Source of the DNA: Alphaproteobacteria bacterium
GTDB taxonomy: Bacteria > Pseudomonadota > Alphaproteobacteria > G02398745 > G023898745
Assembly: GCA_023898745.1 (NCBI GenBank)
Contig: CP060237.1
Coordinates: 310,001-374,000 of the forward strand
Direction: 5' to 3'
DNA: 64,000 nt
The notes beneath the pieces were generated by a model that searched no databases, was not told where the DNA came from, and worked only from the letters and a program-made list of their open reading frames with translations. This document shows positions 27,121-35,271 of this stretch, in pieces (positions within the stretch are counted from its first letter, which is position 1; each line of letters starts with the position of its first letter). The translations under genes and the position numbers were made by a program.

Positions 27121-27186
27121 TTGCTCTTTCCTTTTTTTCTCCCTATAGTTAAGCCAAAGCCTAAATTATATATCAAAATACATGCT
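27121..27186 (+). promoter_or_regulatory. Leader shared with the 12-kb BspA paralogue
   Basis: 66 bp identical to 12401-12466 (opposite strand), containing CTATAGTTAAGCC and AAATTATATATC directly before the start codon. No purine-rich ribosome binding site is visible, so initiation may depend on the AT-rich leader. Confidence 0.6.
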
Positions 27187-29086
27187 GATTTATCATCTAA
27201 ATGCAACACCTCCTACAAAGGCAACCTATGCGCATTCACCTACCGTGCTTTCTGGGCAACACTCCCAAGGTCAAGAACAAGTGGATTTGGGTCTACAAGA
27301 AGGATGTGAGGCTCTCGTTGGTGCAGCTGCTGCAGCGGCTTCATCTGCGTTAGATGCTTTAACAGTTTCGTTTGAAGGCTTTTTACAACCGCATGACGAT
27401 AGGATGACACAGGGATTACGTCTATTGGAAAATGTTTTACCTTTTATAAGGTCTCCACAAAGTGAGGCAACAGCACCTTCTGCTATGGCCATGCTATTTT
27501 CTAAAGCAGAGTACTGTAAATTGGTCTATTGGTCTTTATTCTATGCAAAAAGGCATAAAAGATTTGATAAGTTTTTAGAAGGCCTGACATTAAAAGAATT
27601 AACAGTCTTGCTCCAGACTTTCACTCAACACTCAACAGATGGAATGAAAAGAGAGTTTAAAGATAGTCTTGTGAGAGACCTTCCCTTCTTCTGGGCTCGT
27701 AAAGAGGGTTCATCCTCAGCTTTTTTTGCTACACAAGATAATTTTATTGATATCAATACCCTAACAAAAGATGATCCCGTGGTGCGCAAGATGCAAATGA
27801 TCTTAGCTCATAAGTTTCCTGGTGATGCGTTGTATGTTCATAGGGAGCATCTTGAAGAAGTGGCGCAAAAGTTTTGTCAAAAATATACAGATGACTATAA
27901 AACACTTGGTGAGATTGACTGGACTAAAAATGATCCAAACCAACATGATAGAGTATTTGGTTTAAAACCAAACTCTTATATCCTTGTAACTCCACAAGCT
28001 CTCCAAGATCACAAAGTTGAAATTGAAACTGTGTCTAAAGAATGTCCCGATGTAACATTTACTATACACTGTAAAAATAAAGTTTTAATGCAAGGATTTG
28101 ACCTTCCTGCAACAGACTCAACATTTGTATTAACAGGGAATGTGAAGGAGATAGGTATACTTGCTTTCGAAAATAAAACACTTGGGTCTAAGTTAGATTT
28201 ATCGAATGTGAAGACGATAGAAAAAGGGGTATTTTTAGGAGCGACCTTCAAGAAAGGGTTAAAACTAGCAGATGGTGTTGTGATAGAAGAACGCGTATTT
28301 GAACGAGCAACATTTGAAGAGGATGTGGATTTATCGAATGTGAAGACGATAAAAAGATTGTCATTTCAATACGCACAATTCAAGAAAGGATTAAAATTCG
28401 CAAAAGGCACAACGATAGATGAATATGCTTTTCTAAATGCGACGTTTCCGGATAATCATCTTGATCAAACACATCTTAAATTCACTGATGTTACAATACA
28501 TCATAAAGCGTTTGGTGATTTACCAGAAGGTAAAGTTATTAAACTTGTGTTTAAAGACGCAATTCTCAAGTTTACAAAAGATGGAATGAGGCAAATCACA
28601 ACTTTAACACCAGCCCCTTTAGAGGAAAATGCTAATTTCTCAAATAAAACATTTGAGGTGGTCTTAGACTTATCAACATGGAGAAATTCCAAAATAAGGC
28701 AAGGCACTTTTACGGGATCTACTTTTCACAAACTTTTGATACTTCCTTTTGGTGTTGTTATAGAGCAAGGGGCGTTTCATGGGGCTCGCTTTTCAGATGA
28801 TCAAGACTCGGTTTCTCAGGCGCTTGGATCTAGCGGTAGCAGTTTTGTACAGCGTGTGTTTAGGAGCATTAAATTCGCAAAAAATACAAAGGTAGAGCAA
28901 GGCGCTTTCGAAGGTGTAAAATACTTCCCAGATATAGTAGAACAAACGCACTTAAATGTTTCTGATGTTACAATACATCATAAAGCGTTTGGTGATTTAC
29001 CAGAAGGTAAAGTCATTAAACTTGTGTTTAAAGACGCAATTCTCGAGTTTACAAAAGATGGAATGAAGCGAATTACAAAAGATTAA
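27182..29086 (+). CDS. BspA-like leucine-rich repeat protein
   Basis: A 634-residue protein, the largest and most intact of three paralogues. Residues 1-55 are variable with an Ala run (VGAAAAAASSALDAL); ~150-290 form a conserved domain (WARKEGSSSAFFATQDNF, then PVVRKMQMILAHKFPGDALY); from ~300 on come BspA/LRR_5-type repeats of alternating 22-residue halves (KLDLSNVKTIEKGVF, FKKGLKLADGVVIEERVF). A segment around TIHHKAFGDLPEGKVIKL, then VFKDAIL, occurs twice (~440 and ~600), evidence of internal duplication. BspA-type LRRs mediate binding, often to host proteins. No classical signal peptide, so export, if any, would need another route. Confidence 0.85.
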   Translation: MLIYHLNATPPTKATYAHSPTVLSGQHSQGQEQVDLGLQEGCEALVGAAAAAASSALDALTVSFEGFLQPHDDRMTQGLRLLENVLPFIRSPQSEATAPSAMAMLFSKAEYCKLVYWSLFYAKRHKRFDKFLEGLTLKELTVLLQTFTQHSTDGMKREFKDSLVRDLPFFWARKEGSSSAFFATQDNFIDINTLTKDDPVVRKMQMILAHKFPGDALYVHREHLEEVAQKFCQKYTDDYKTLGEIDWTKNDPNQHDRVFGLKPNSYILVTPQALQDHKVEIETVSKECPDVTFTIHCKNKVLMQGFDLPATDSTFVLTGNVKEIGILAFENKTLGSKLDLSNVKTIEKGVFLGATFKKGLKLADGVVIEERVFERATFEEDVDLSNVKTIKRLSFQYAQFKKGLKFAKGTTIDEYAFLNATFPDNHLDQTHLKFTDVTIHHKAFGDLPEGKVIKLVFKDAILKFTKDGMRQITTLTPAPLEENANFSNKTFEVVLDLSTWRNSKIRQGTFTGSTFHKLLILPFGVVIEQGAFHGARFSDDQDSVSQALGSSGSSFVQRVFRSIKFAKNTKVEQGAFEGVKYFPDIVEQTHLNVSDVTIHHKAFGDLPEGKVIKLVFKDAILEFTKDGMKRITKD

Positions 29087-29172
29087 TCTTTGTTAGGAAG
29101 GGATGAAGTGAGTTGAGAGTTTTCTCAATAGCGCAGAGATTCAAAAATCCAACTTCAACATTTCTTGATTCA
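29078..29172 (+). repeat. 95-bp direct repeat, downstream copy
   Basis: Partner of 27003-27097. It begins inside the last codons of the BspA-like gene. The two copies flank a 2-kb unit, the configuration left by unequal recombination in a tandem array. Confidence 0.9.
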
Positions 29173-29234
29173 TCATAAATTTTACCTCTGCCTTGATATA
29201 AACAATTCCTTTGTGTCGCTGTCATTGGATATAT

Positions 29235-29263
29235 GATAATCCACCACCACCTGGCGGATTATC
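29235..29263 (+). other. Inverted repeat upstream of glyA
   Basis: GATAATCCACC and GGCGGATTATC form an 11-bp stem with one mismatch around loop ACCACCT. It could be a terminator for the BspA-like gene (no T-tract follows) or a control element of glyA. Confidence 0.35.
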
Positions 29264-29384
29264 CATCACAGCATGGTGCATTTTCGCAAATATCATGCCA
29301 CATATTTCTAAAATTCCCACAGTTTTAATTGCAACATTTTCGCTTTTGATGTTAAATAAAATATCATGCAAAAAACCAAAATAA

Positions 29385-30617
29385 ATGACAGCACAAAAGA
29401 TCGCGACCGTGTCGCAAACGTTTGAAAATAAAAGCAATGACCTGATTTTTGATATCATAGAAAAAGAGCGTCAGCGTCAACAAAATCACATTGAATTGAT
29501 TGCGTCTGAAAACTACGTTTCAGAAAATGTTATGAGAGCAGCTGGCTCAATTCTCACCAACAAATATGCAGAGGGATATCCAGGACGTAGATATTACGGT
29601 GGTTGTGAATTTGTAGATGAGATTGAAACTTTAGCGATTGAGCGTTTGAAAAAACTTTTCAACGTAAAATATGTCAATGTGCAACCACACTCTGGCTCTA
29701 ATGCTAACGTAGGTGCATTTTTTGCTTTGATTAATCCAGGTGACACAATTATGGGCTTGAAGTTAGACAGTGGTGGGCACTTAACACATGGTCATAAAAT
29801 GAACATCGCAGGATCTTGGTTTAATGCGGTCAGTTATGGTGTAGACCCTGATACACATTTGATTGATTATGATGATGTGTTGAAATCTGCACAACAACAC
29901 AAACCAAAAATTATCATTGCAGGTGGTTCAGCATATCCACGCAATATCGATTTTGCAAAATTCAGAGAAATTGCAGATAAAGTTGGTGCATATTTTATGG
30001 CTGATATTGCACACATTGCTGGATTAATTGCTACAGGTGCACACTCTTCCCCTGTTCCGTATGCGGATGTTATTACATCAACAACACATAAAACATTGCG
30101 TGGTACGCGTGGTGGAATTGTGATGAGCAACAATGAAGAGATCATGAAAAAAGTGAATCGTGCAATTTTCCCTGGTATGCAAGGCGGGCCATTGATGCAT
30201 ATTATTGCGGCAAAAGCTGTTGGTTTTGGAGAAAACTTGCAACCTGAATTTAAAACATACATTAATCAAGTTGTAGCAAATACCAAAGCATTTGGTGAAC
30301 GCTTGCAGCATCATGGATTTGATTTGATCACAGGTGGAACAGATACACACTTGTTGTTGTTGGATCTTCGCAGCAAAGGTATTACAGGACATGATGCATC
30401 TGATTTGTTAGAGCGTATGAACATTGCTTGCAACAAAAACACCATCCCGAATGATCCAAATCCACCTATGGTGACATCTGGTATTCGTGTTGGAACGCCT
30501 GCAATGACAACACTTGGCTTTAAAGAGCGTGAGTTTGAAATATTGGCAGATTTGATGCATGAAGCGATTGATTTGAAGAAAGATATTCGTGAGGGTGTGA
30601 AGAGTTTATTGGCTTAA
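29385..30617 (+). CDS. glyA: Serine hydroxymethyltransferase
   Basis: PLP enzyme interconverting serine and glycine with tetrahydrofolate, the main one-carbon source; cytosolic. The 410-residue protein matches throughout: HIELIASENYVSENVMRAAG, YAEGYPGRRYYGGCEFVDEI, QPHSGSNAN, the DIAHIAGLIATGAH block, and the PLP lysine in TSTTHKTLRGTRGG near 230. C-terminal SGIRVGTPAMTTLG is also typical. ATG 29385 gives the usual length; an earlier ATG at 29366 is out of frame. Transcribed alone, between the BspA-like gene and a repeat cluster that starts right after its stop. Confidence 0.98.
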   Translation: MTAQKIATVSQTFENKSNDLIFDIIEKERQRQQNHIELIASENYVSENVMRAAGSILTNKYAEGYPGRRYYGGCEFVDEIETLAIERLKKLFNVKYVNVQPHSGSNANVGAFFALINPGDTIMGLKLDSGGHLTHGHKMNIAGSWFNAVSYGVDPDTHLIDYDDVLKSAQQHKPKIIIAGGSAYPRNIDFAKFREIADKVGAYFMADIAHIAGLIATGAHSSPVPYADVITSTTHKTLRGTRGGIVMSNNEEIMKKVNRAIFPGMQGGPLMHIIAAKAVGFGENLQPEFKTYINQVVANTKAFGERLQHHGFDLITGGTDTHLLLLDLRSKGITGHDASDLLERMNIACNKNTIPNDPNPPMVTSGIRVGTPAMTTLGFKEREFEILADLMHEAIDLKKDIREGVKSLLA

Positions 30618-30618
30618 T

Positions 30619-30925
30619 CGTCATCACGAACCTGCATCTAAATTTCGTCATCACGAGGGACGTGCAACTTATCGTCATCACGAATCCGCCGTAGCTTTAG
30701 CGAAGGCGAGATGTGGTGATCCATATGGATGGCCACGACCCTAAAGGGTCTCGCCATGACGAGGTTCTGTGCATAACGTCATCATGAGGCGCGTATAATT
30801 TACCGTCATCACGAGGGACGAAGTCCCGTGGTGATCCATCATGGATTGCCACACTCTCTTCGAGAGCTCGCAATGACGGAAGTGCGTCATCACGAGGTTT
30901 GCGAAGCAAACCGTGGTGATCCATC
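30619..30925. repeat. Family A cluster between glyA and the GIY-YIG gene
   Basis: A run of CAC/GTG, GGC/GCC and TGC/GCA units with differing cores (GGGACGAAGTCCC; ACTCTCTTCGAGAG; GGTTTGCGAAGCAAACC). It occupies the entire 306-bp convergent gap and touches the stops of both genes. Confidence 0.9.
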
Positions 30926-31226
30926 AAAATCCACATATAGACATATACAAATCCACCCAATTCGGATTCATGCTTTCAATAAGCTGAATCTTTTTCTTTC
31001 TAGATCCTTTCTTAATTTGCTTTTCTCTTAAAATTGCAAACTCCATTTCATGATGTAACTCATAAAATACAAGAAACTTACACGCATATTTCTGTGTAAA
31101 TCCAGAGCATAATTTATTTCTATGTTCATATATCCTTTTAACTAAGTTTGATGTAACACCTGTATATAAAGTTCCATATTTTTTACTTGCTACAATATAA
31201 ACGCAAGGATATTTTTCATATGACAT
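30924..31226 (-). CDS. GIY-YIG nuclease family protein
   Basis: A 100-residue single-domain GIY-YIG protein of the UPF0213/YhbQ-like kind: VYIVASKKYGTLYTGVTSNL (the VYI...LYTG form of the motif), Arg in RIYEHRNK, and REKQIKKGSRKKKIQLIE with the metal-binding Glu region near 68. Members cut DNA, but the role of the small stand-alone forms is unclear. Codon usage is AT-rich. It is flanked on both sides by family A repeats, a suggestive but unproven association with repeat spread. Confidence 0.92.
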   Translation of the reverse strand: MSYEKYPCVYIVASKKYGTLYTGVTSNLVKRIYEHRNKLCSGFTQKYACKFLVFYELHHEMEFAILREKQIKKGSRKKKIQLIESMNPNWVDLYMSICGF

Positions 31227-31269
31227 GTTTTATTTCATGGTTACATGGAGAGGGTTAATAATTGATTAA

Positions 31270-31476
31270 TGGATCACCACGGGACTTCGTCCCTCGTGAT
31301 GACGGCCTGTGGAACAACGTCATTGCGAGCTCTCGAAGAGAGTGTGGCAATCCATGATGGATCACCACGGGACTTCGTCCCTCGTGATGACGTAATATAT
31401 TACGCTCCTCGTGATGACGATAAATTACACGTCCCTCGTGATGACGGTAAATTATACACCCCCTCGTGATGACGGC
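31270..31476. repeat. Family A cluster with several lone 3' arms
   Basis: CAC/GTG units with core GGGACTTCGTCCC, a TGC/GCA unit with core GCTCTCGAAGAGAG, then three or more short fragments each ending in CTCGTGATGACG separated by AT-rich spacers, like decay products or step-wise additions of single arms. Confidence 0.9.
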
Positions 31477-31481
31477 ATAAA

Positions 31482-32066
31482 CTATGCAGGCGTATACCCC
31501 GGCGTAACAGCCTCAACAGACTTAACCTCAGGCACATAGTGTTGGAGTAATCGTTCGATCCCACCTTTAAGCGTCACAAAAGCGCTTGGGCAGCCAGAGC
31601 AAGCGCCCAACATGCGCACATACACAACACCATCTCTGAATGACTCTAACGAAATATCCCCGCCATCTTGCTGAACAAATGGGCGTACACGCGTATTGAT
31701 AACTTCTTTGATTTGTTTTTCCACGCCCAAATCTTTGTCTGTTGGTTCTTTGATTTTAGTCTCTGACACAATAAAGAATGGTTTTTTGTCTTTGATATAG
31801 CGCTCGATAATTTCCAACGTTTGACGCTTCAAATCATCCCACTCATATTGGGGTGTCTTTGTCACTGTAATGAAATCTCTACCCAAAAACACACCTTGAA
31901 TACCTTGGATTGCTAAAACCTCTTTAGCAAAAGGAGAGGTTAAGCATGCATCACCCATGATAAAAAATGTGCGACTTGGTTCCATACCTAGAGGGTAAAT
32001 GCTTGCAGATTCTGGCATAAATTTTATGCTGAGTGGGTTGGGGGTCTCGCAAACATTGATTTTCAT
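31482..32066 (-). CDS. nfu: Nfu-type Fe-S scaffold/carrier protein
   Basis: A 194-residue protein with an N-terminal Nfu_N domain (NPLSIKFMPES ... RDFITVTKTP) and a C-terminal NifU-like domain carrying the cluster-binding CSGCPSAFVTLKGGIERLL (CxxC near 157-160), as in mitochondrial NFU1 and its alphaproteobacterial relatives. It delivers 4Fe-4S clusters to targets such as lipoate synthase. Length and order are normal. Transcribed alone; its C-terminal codons (GYTPA) lie just beside a repeat. Confidence 0.95.
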   Translation of the reverse strand: MKINVCETPNPLSIKFMPESASIYPLGMEPSRTFFIMGDACLTSPFAKEVLAIQGIQGVFLGRDFITVTKTPQYEWDDLKRQTLEIIERYIKDKKPFFIVSETKIKEPTDKDLGVEKQIKEVINTRVRPFVQQDGGDISLESFRDGVVYVRMLGACSGCPSAFVTLKGGIERLLQHYVPEVKSVEAVTPGYTPA

Positions 32067-32128
32067 GGTGTTAGTTTATTTTTTTGTCACTATTATCATG
32101 CCAGAGTCTAGGAGGGTTGTACAGAATT

Positions 32129-32489
32129 GTCATGGCGAGGAGCTGAGATCCGTGGCTATCCCTCCGTCTTCGCATCTCGTCATAGCCCTTTGGGCGACGG
32201 CGGATAGTTACGACGAGATTGGTCGAGTCGGAGCGTGCGGAGTGGATGTCTTGCCGAAACTCAAAGAGCGTAGGCGGGCTACCTCCATGGATCACCACGG
32301 GACTATGTCCCTCGTGATGACGATAAGTTGCACGTCCCTCGTGATGACGTAATGTATTATGTCCCTCGTGATGACGGTCTGCAAAACACCGTCATGGCGA
32401 GACCCTTTTAGGGTCGTGGCCTCTATATGGATCAACACGGGACTTCGCTCCTCGTGATGACGATAAATTATACATGCCTCGTGATGACG
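32129..32489. repeat. Family A units with a reverse-oriented family C core
   Basis: A GGC/GCC arm, the C core at about 32162-32287 in reverse, then several CAC/GTG and GGC/GCC units and single arms. In this C core the internal hairpin is CATAGCCCTTTGGGCGACGG, whereas copies at 13 and 15 kb have AATTTTGC...GCAAAATT there: a hairpin swap. This is the content of the 480-bp gap 32067-32546. Confidence 0.9.
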
Positions 32490-32546
32490 ATATTCTCTAC
32501 CTCCACCTTGCTTTTCCCCCATAAACTTGCTACAAAATAAGAGAGT

Positions 32547-32624
32547 GTCTCCATCGTCTAGCCTGGCCTAGGACACCACCCTTTCAAGGTGAAAACACGG
32601 GTTCGAATCCCGTTGGAGATGCCA
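32547..32624 (+). tRNA. tRNA-Glu(TTC)
   Basis: Acceptor GTCTCCA/TGGAGAT, anticodon loop CTTTCAA (TTC) on a CACC/GGTG stem, T arm GGGTTCGAATCCC, discriminator G and an encoded CCA. The D loop is somewhat enlarged; 78 nt. It lies 8 bp before tRNA-Met, so the two are probably cotranscribed. Confidence 0.95.
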
Positions 32625-32632
32625 TCTTATTT

Positions 32633-32709
32633 GGCGAAGTAGCTCAGTTGGTTAGAGCAACGGAATCATAATCCGTGTGTCGGGGGTTCGAGTCCCTCCT
32701 TCGCTACCA
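32633..32709 (+). tRNA. tRNA-Met(CAT), elongator type
   Basis: Acceptor GGCGAAG/CTTCGCT, D arm GCTCAGTTGGTTAGAGC, anticodon stem-loop ACGGA-ATCATAA-TCCGT (CAT), T loop GGTTCGAGTCC, discriminator A and encoded CCA; 77 nt. The AATCATAAT context is that of elongator Met and not of initiator or lysidine-Ile tRNA. Confidence 0.93.
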
Positions 32710-32868
32710 ACTATTTTGATCATATTTTCTCTGATTATCTTATGCTAGCTATGCGAGAAACCTTATATCATAAACAGATTTTCTTTAGGGGCAGCATACT
32801 TTATGCTGTTTGTATATTTTAATTAATCGTGCAAAAATCCCATATCATTACTCCAATACAGTCTATGA

Positions 32869-33739
32869 ATGTTTGTTCAATGGATCTTTTGCCAAGAAAT
32901 TATTGATACAATAAACCCTAAAGAAATGGTGATTAAAAAAACAAACGCTTTTCGATTATGAAATTCTTGAAATTAAAACTGATGAAAATGATCTAAATAA
33001 TGGAAGTTACATTATCATCAAAAAAGGTAACCGTGTCGTTACAACAATCAAAAACAGCTGGCATGTTCACATAGATTTCTTAGGCTATATAAAATTTGTA
33101 GGCGACACAACTGAACGCCCCTATTTATGTTTAACACTTTACTCAGGGGGAAATGGACCGAGCAATGGCTACATTATTTATGAGCTTACACCAGAATTAA
33201 AAAGAGTATTTCATGTGCAAGATTGCTTAGAGGACGCTGAAATAATACATAAAAATGAGGGTGCGTTAGTTGAAACAAGAGAACGCTTATACTCAAAATC
33301 TGGGTTTATCTGTGAAGCGGCCTGTCCACGTATATCTGCCTTTTATAAAAAATCAGCAGACAGTAGCTTTAAACCTGCTTTTGAATATCTTAATCTTTTT
33401 GATAACCCTCTAAAAAGCTGGGGAATTATAAAAATTATAAATAAAGAAAATATTTTAGATTATGCATCAAAGACAAAAATCGATTTCAAACAAAACGCAC
33501 AAGGTGGATCGCAGCTGGAAGTGCTTGCTATGCCTACAGTTCAAGAAAATCTACGCATCACTATTAATTTAATTATTAATGGCGAAATAGATTTGGCAGA
33601 AAAGTTTGTTGAAGCCTCTTGGGGAGGGGATGAAAAAACAAAGGATTATTTTAAAACTGTAGTTATGGAATATATAGAATCTTATAGTTTATGGAAAGAT
33701 CTCAAAGCAAAAGGATATAAAGAGCCTTGGATAAACTGA
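32869..33739 (+). pseudogene. Hypothetical gene with a frameshift in an A7 tract
   Basis: A frame from ATG 32869 reads MFVQWIFCQEIIDTINPKEM and reaches a 7-A run at about 32935-32941, soon after which it stops. Dropping one A continues into a long open frame (KQTLFDYEILEIKTDEND, then GSYIIIKKGNRVVTTIKNSW) through to TGA 33739, giving ~290 residues. In the sequence as given only the part from GTG 33215 (174 residues) would be one uninterrupted frame. No family recognised. It may be a pseudogene, a polymerase-slippage gene or a sequencing error in a homopolymer. Confidence 0.6.
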
Positions 33740-33836
33740 ACGCAACTTCTCCGTATTGAAGCAATTCCATTTTCATTATATAATGTAGGTATAAGATCTG
33801 CCTCATTAAACATGTCATTCCGGGATGGAGATATTT

Positions 33837-34014
33837 CGTCATGGCGAGCGGAGCGTAGCCATCCATCCGTCTTCGCAATTTTGCCTTTGGCAAAATTTAG
33901 CTTCGACGAGATTTATCAAGTCGAAGCGTGCGGAGCGAATGTCTCGCCGAAGCTCAAAGAGCGTAGGTGGACCCTTATGTGGATCACCGCGTCGCTATGC
34001 GCCTCGTGATGACG
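33837..34014. repeat. A-C-A composite repeat, reverse orientation
   Basis: A GGC/GCC-like unit (core GGAGCG), then the C core reversed (CCGTCTTCGCAATTTTGCC, hairpin TTTTGCCTTTGGCAAAA, CTCAAAGAGCGTAGG) and a CAC/GTG unit. The arrangement mirrors 13355-13549. It fills most of the 308-bp gap before the hydrolase gene. Confidence 0.88.
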
Positions 34015-34047
34015 TAACACCTTGCCTCATGATGATGACACCACAAA

Positions 34048-35271
34048 ATGAAGGAGGCAGCGCTCTTGTTCTTATCTCTTTTTGCATTTTCCAGCACTCA
34101 ATCTTATCCAGCAACGTCTGAACTTACACTTGATGATGGTGTTGTGATTGAGAAGATCTCTCAAAATGGCTCTAATAATCTTAACGTGCACATTAAAGAT
34201 ATTGTCATTCTTACATTGGAAGGCAACTACGCCAACACGTATCTTTCAAATCTTGATGCTGCGTTAAGTCGCAACGGTCTTACGAGAAAAGACCTAACAG
34301 AAAAAGTGCAAGAATTTAAGCGTAGTGAAATGTGTCAACTCGTTTACCATGATCCAACAGTGTCACCAACAAAAACTAACACTGTTAAAACAAAAGTTGG
34401 TTTCCCATATTTTGTGGATTATAGTGCAGAAGAATTGCAAGTTACGCAGGGACCGCGCGTGCCTTTCTCTATTCAATCATCTTCCAACATATCTTATGAC
34501 GACAGAACACACTATCGCATTTATCTACCAGAAGGGCGCATCAAAGGTGTGGTGTTTGATATTTATGGTGGCGGATTGGACCGTTTTTATTATCCTATTT
34601 ATGTTGCATCATCTGATGTTCCCGCCTCTAAAGAATATAATACTATCACATTGTACAAACGGTTTTTCCGTGGCTTTCTTAAGCGCGGCATTGCTGTTGT
34701 AACACTGAGACTTGCTGATTGTCGCGTGCAAATTCGAGATCCGTTTAATACGTATTATTCTGATGATCCTTTTGTGGTTCAAAAAGGCAATCGTTTAGCG
34801 TTAAAACATCAGGCATTTTATATTGGTGAAATGAGCTTAATCAAACGTGAAATCAAGAATTTTCTCAATTATTTTCCTGATATCTGTCCACAAGCTAAGG
34901 GCGTGCCTAAGATTTTTATCGGCATGAGTTTTGGGGGATTGGTTGGACAATTTATCGTGCAAGACAAAACCAGTGAAAATTGGTTTGATCATTATATCTT
35001 TTTGCACACACCAACTTATGAATTCAAGGGCATTGTAGGTGATACAATTTACGATATTTTGGAACAACAAAGTTACTTAGAGCACAAAGTATTTTTTATT
35101 TTTGGCGCTCTTGATAATCGTATCCAAGGTGGACATGATACATCCTTTATGCAGCGTGTACGCAATAAGAATTTGGTGAAAGTTCAATATTTGCAAGGTG
35201 TTGGACATCATTTGCCTTATGATCCACGTAGTTTGATTGATGATATTGTGAGATTTTGTGGGTTGGGGTAA
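34048..35271 (+). CDS. Exported alpha/beta hydrolase
   Basis: A 407-residue protein with a signal peptide (MKEAALLFLSLFAFSSTQS, cleavage probably near SYP) and an alpha/beta-hydrolase fold: oxyanion-type FDIYGGGLDRF, nucleophile elbow GMSFGG with Ser-294, probable acid in FGALDNRI near 355 and His in GVGHHLPYD near 382. The substrate is unknown; peptidase S9-like and esterase roles are both possible. It acts outside the cytoplasm. Start ATG 34048 has AAAATG context without clear SD. The last 55 bp overlap the 3' end of miaA on the other strand. Confidence 0.8.
   Translation: MKEAALLFLSLFAFSSTQSYPATSELTLDDGVVIEKISQNGSNNLNVHIKDIVILTLEGNYANTYLSNLDAALSRNGLTRKDLTEKVQEFKRSEMCQLVYHDPTVSPTKTNTVKTKVGFPYFVDYSAEELQVTQGPRVPFSIQSSSNISYDDRTHYRIYLPEGRIKGVVFDIYGGGLDRFYYPIYVASSDVPASKEYNTITLYKRFFRGFLKRGIAVVTLRLADCRVQIRDPFNTYYSDDPFVVQKGNRLALKHQAFYIGEMSLIKREIKNFLNYFPDICPQAKGVPKIFIGMSFGGLVGQFIVQDKTSENWFDHYIFLHTPTYEFKGIVGDTIYDILEQQSYLEHKVFFIFGALDNRIQGGHDTSFMQRVRNKNLVKVQYLQGVGHHLPYDPRSLIDDIVRFCGLG

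Noticed and set aside
27121..27309. Short frame over the BspA leader, starting with TTG
   Set aside because: It covers the shared leader out of frame with the real gene; conservation there is of DNA, and the frame is not kept after the gene start.
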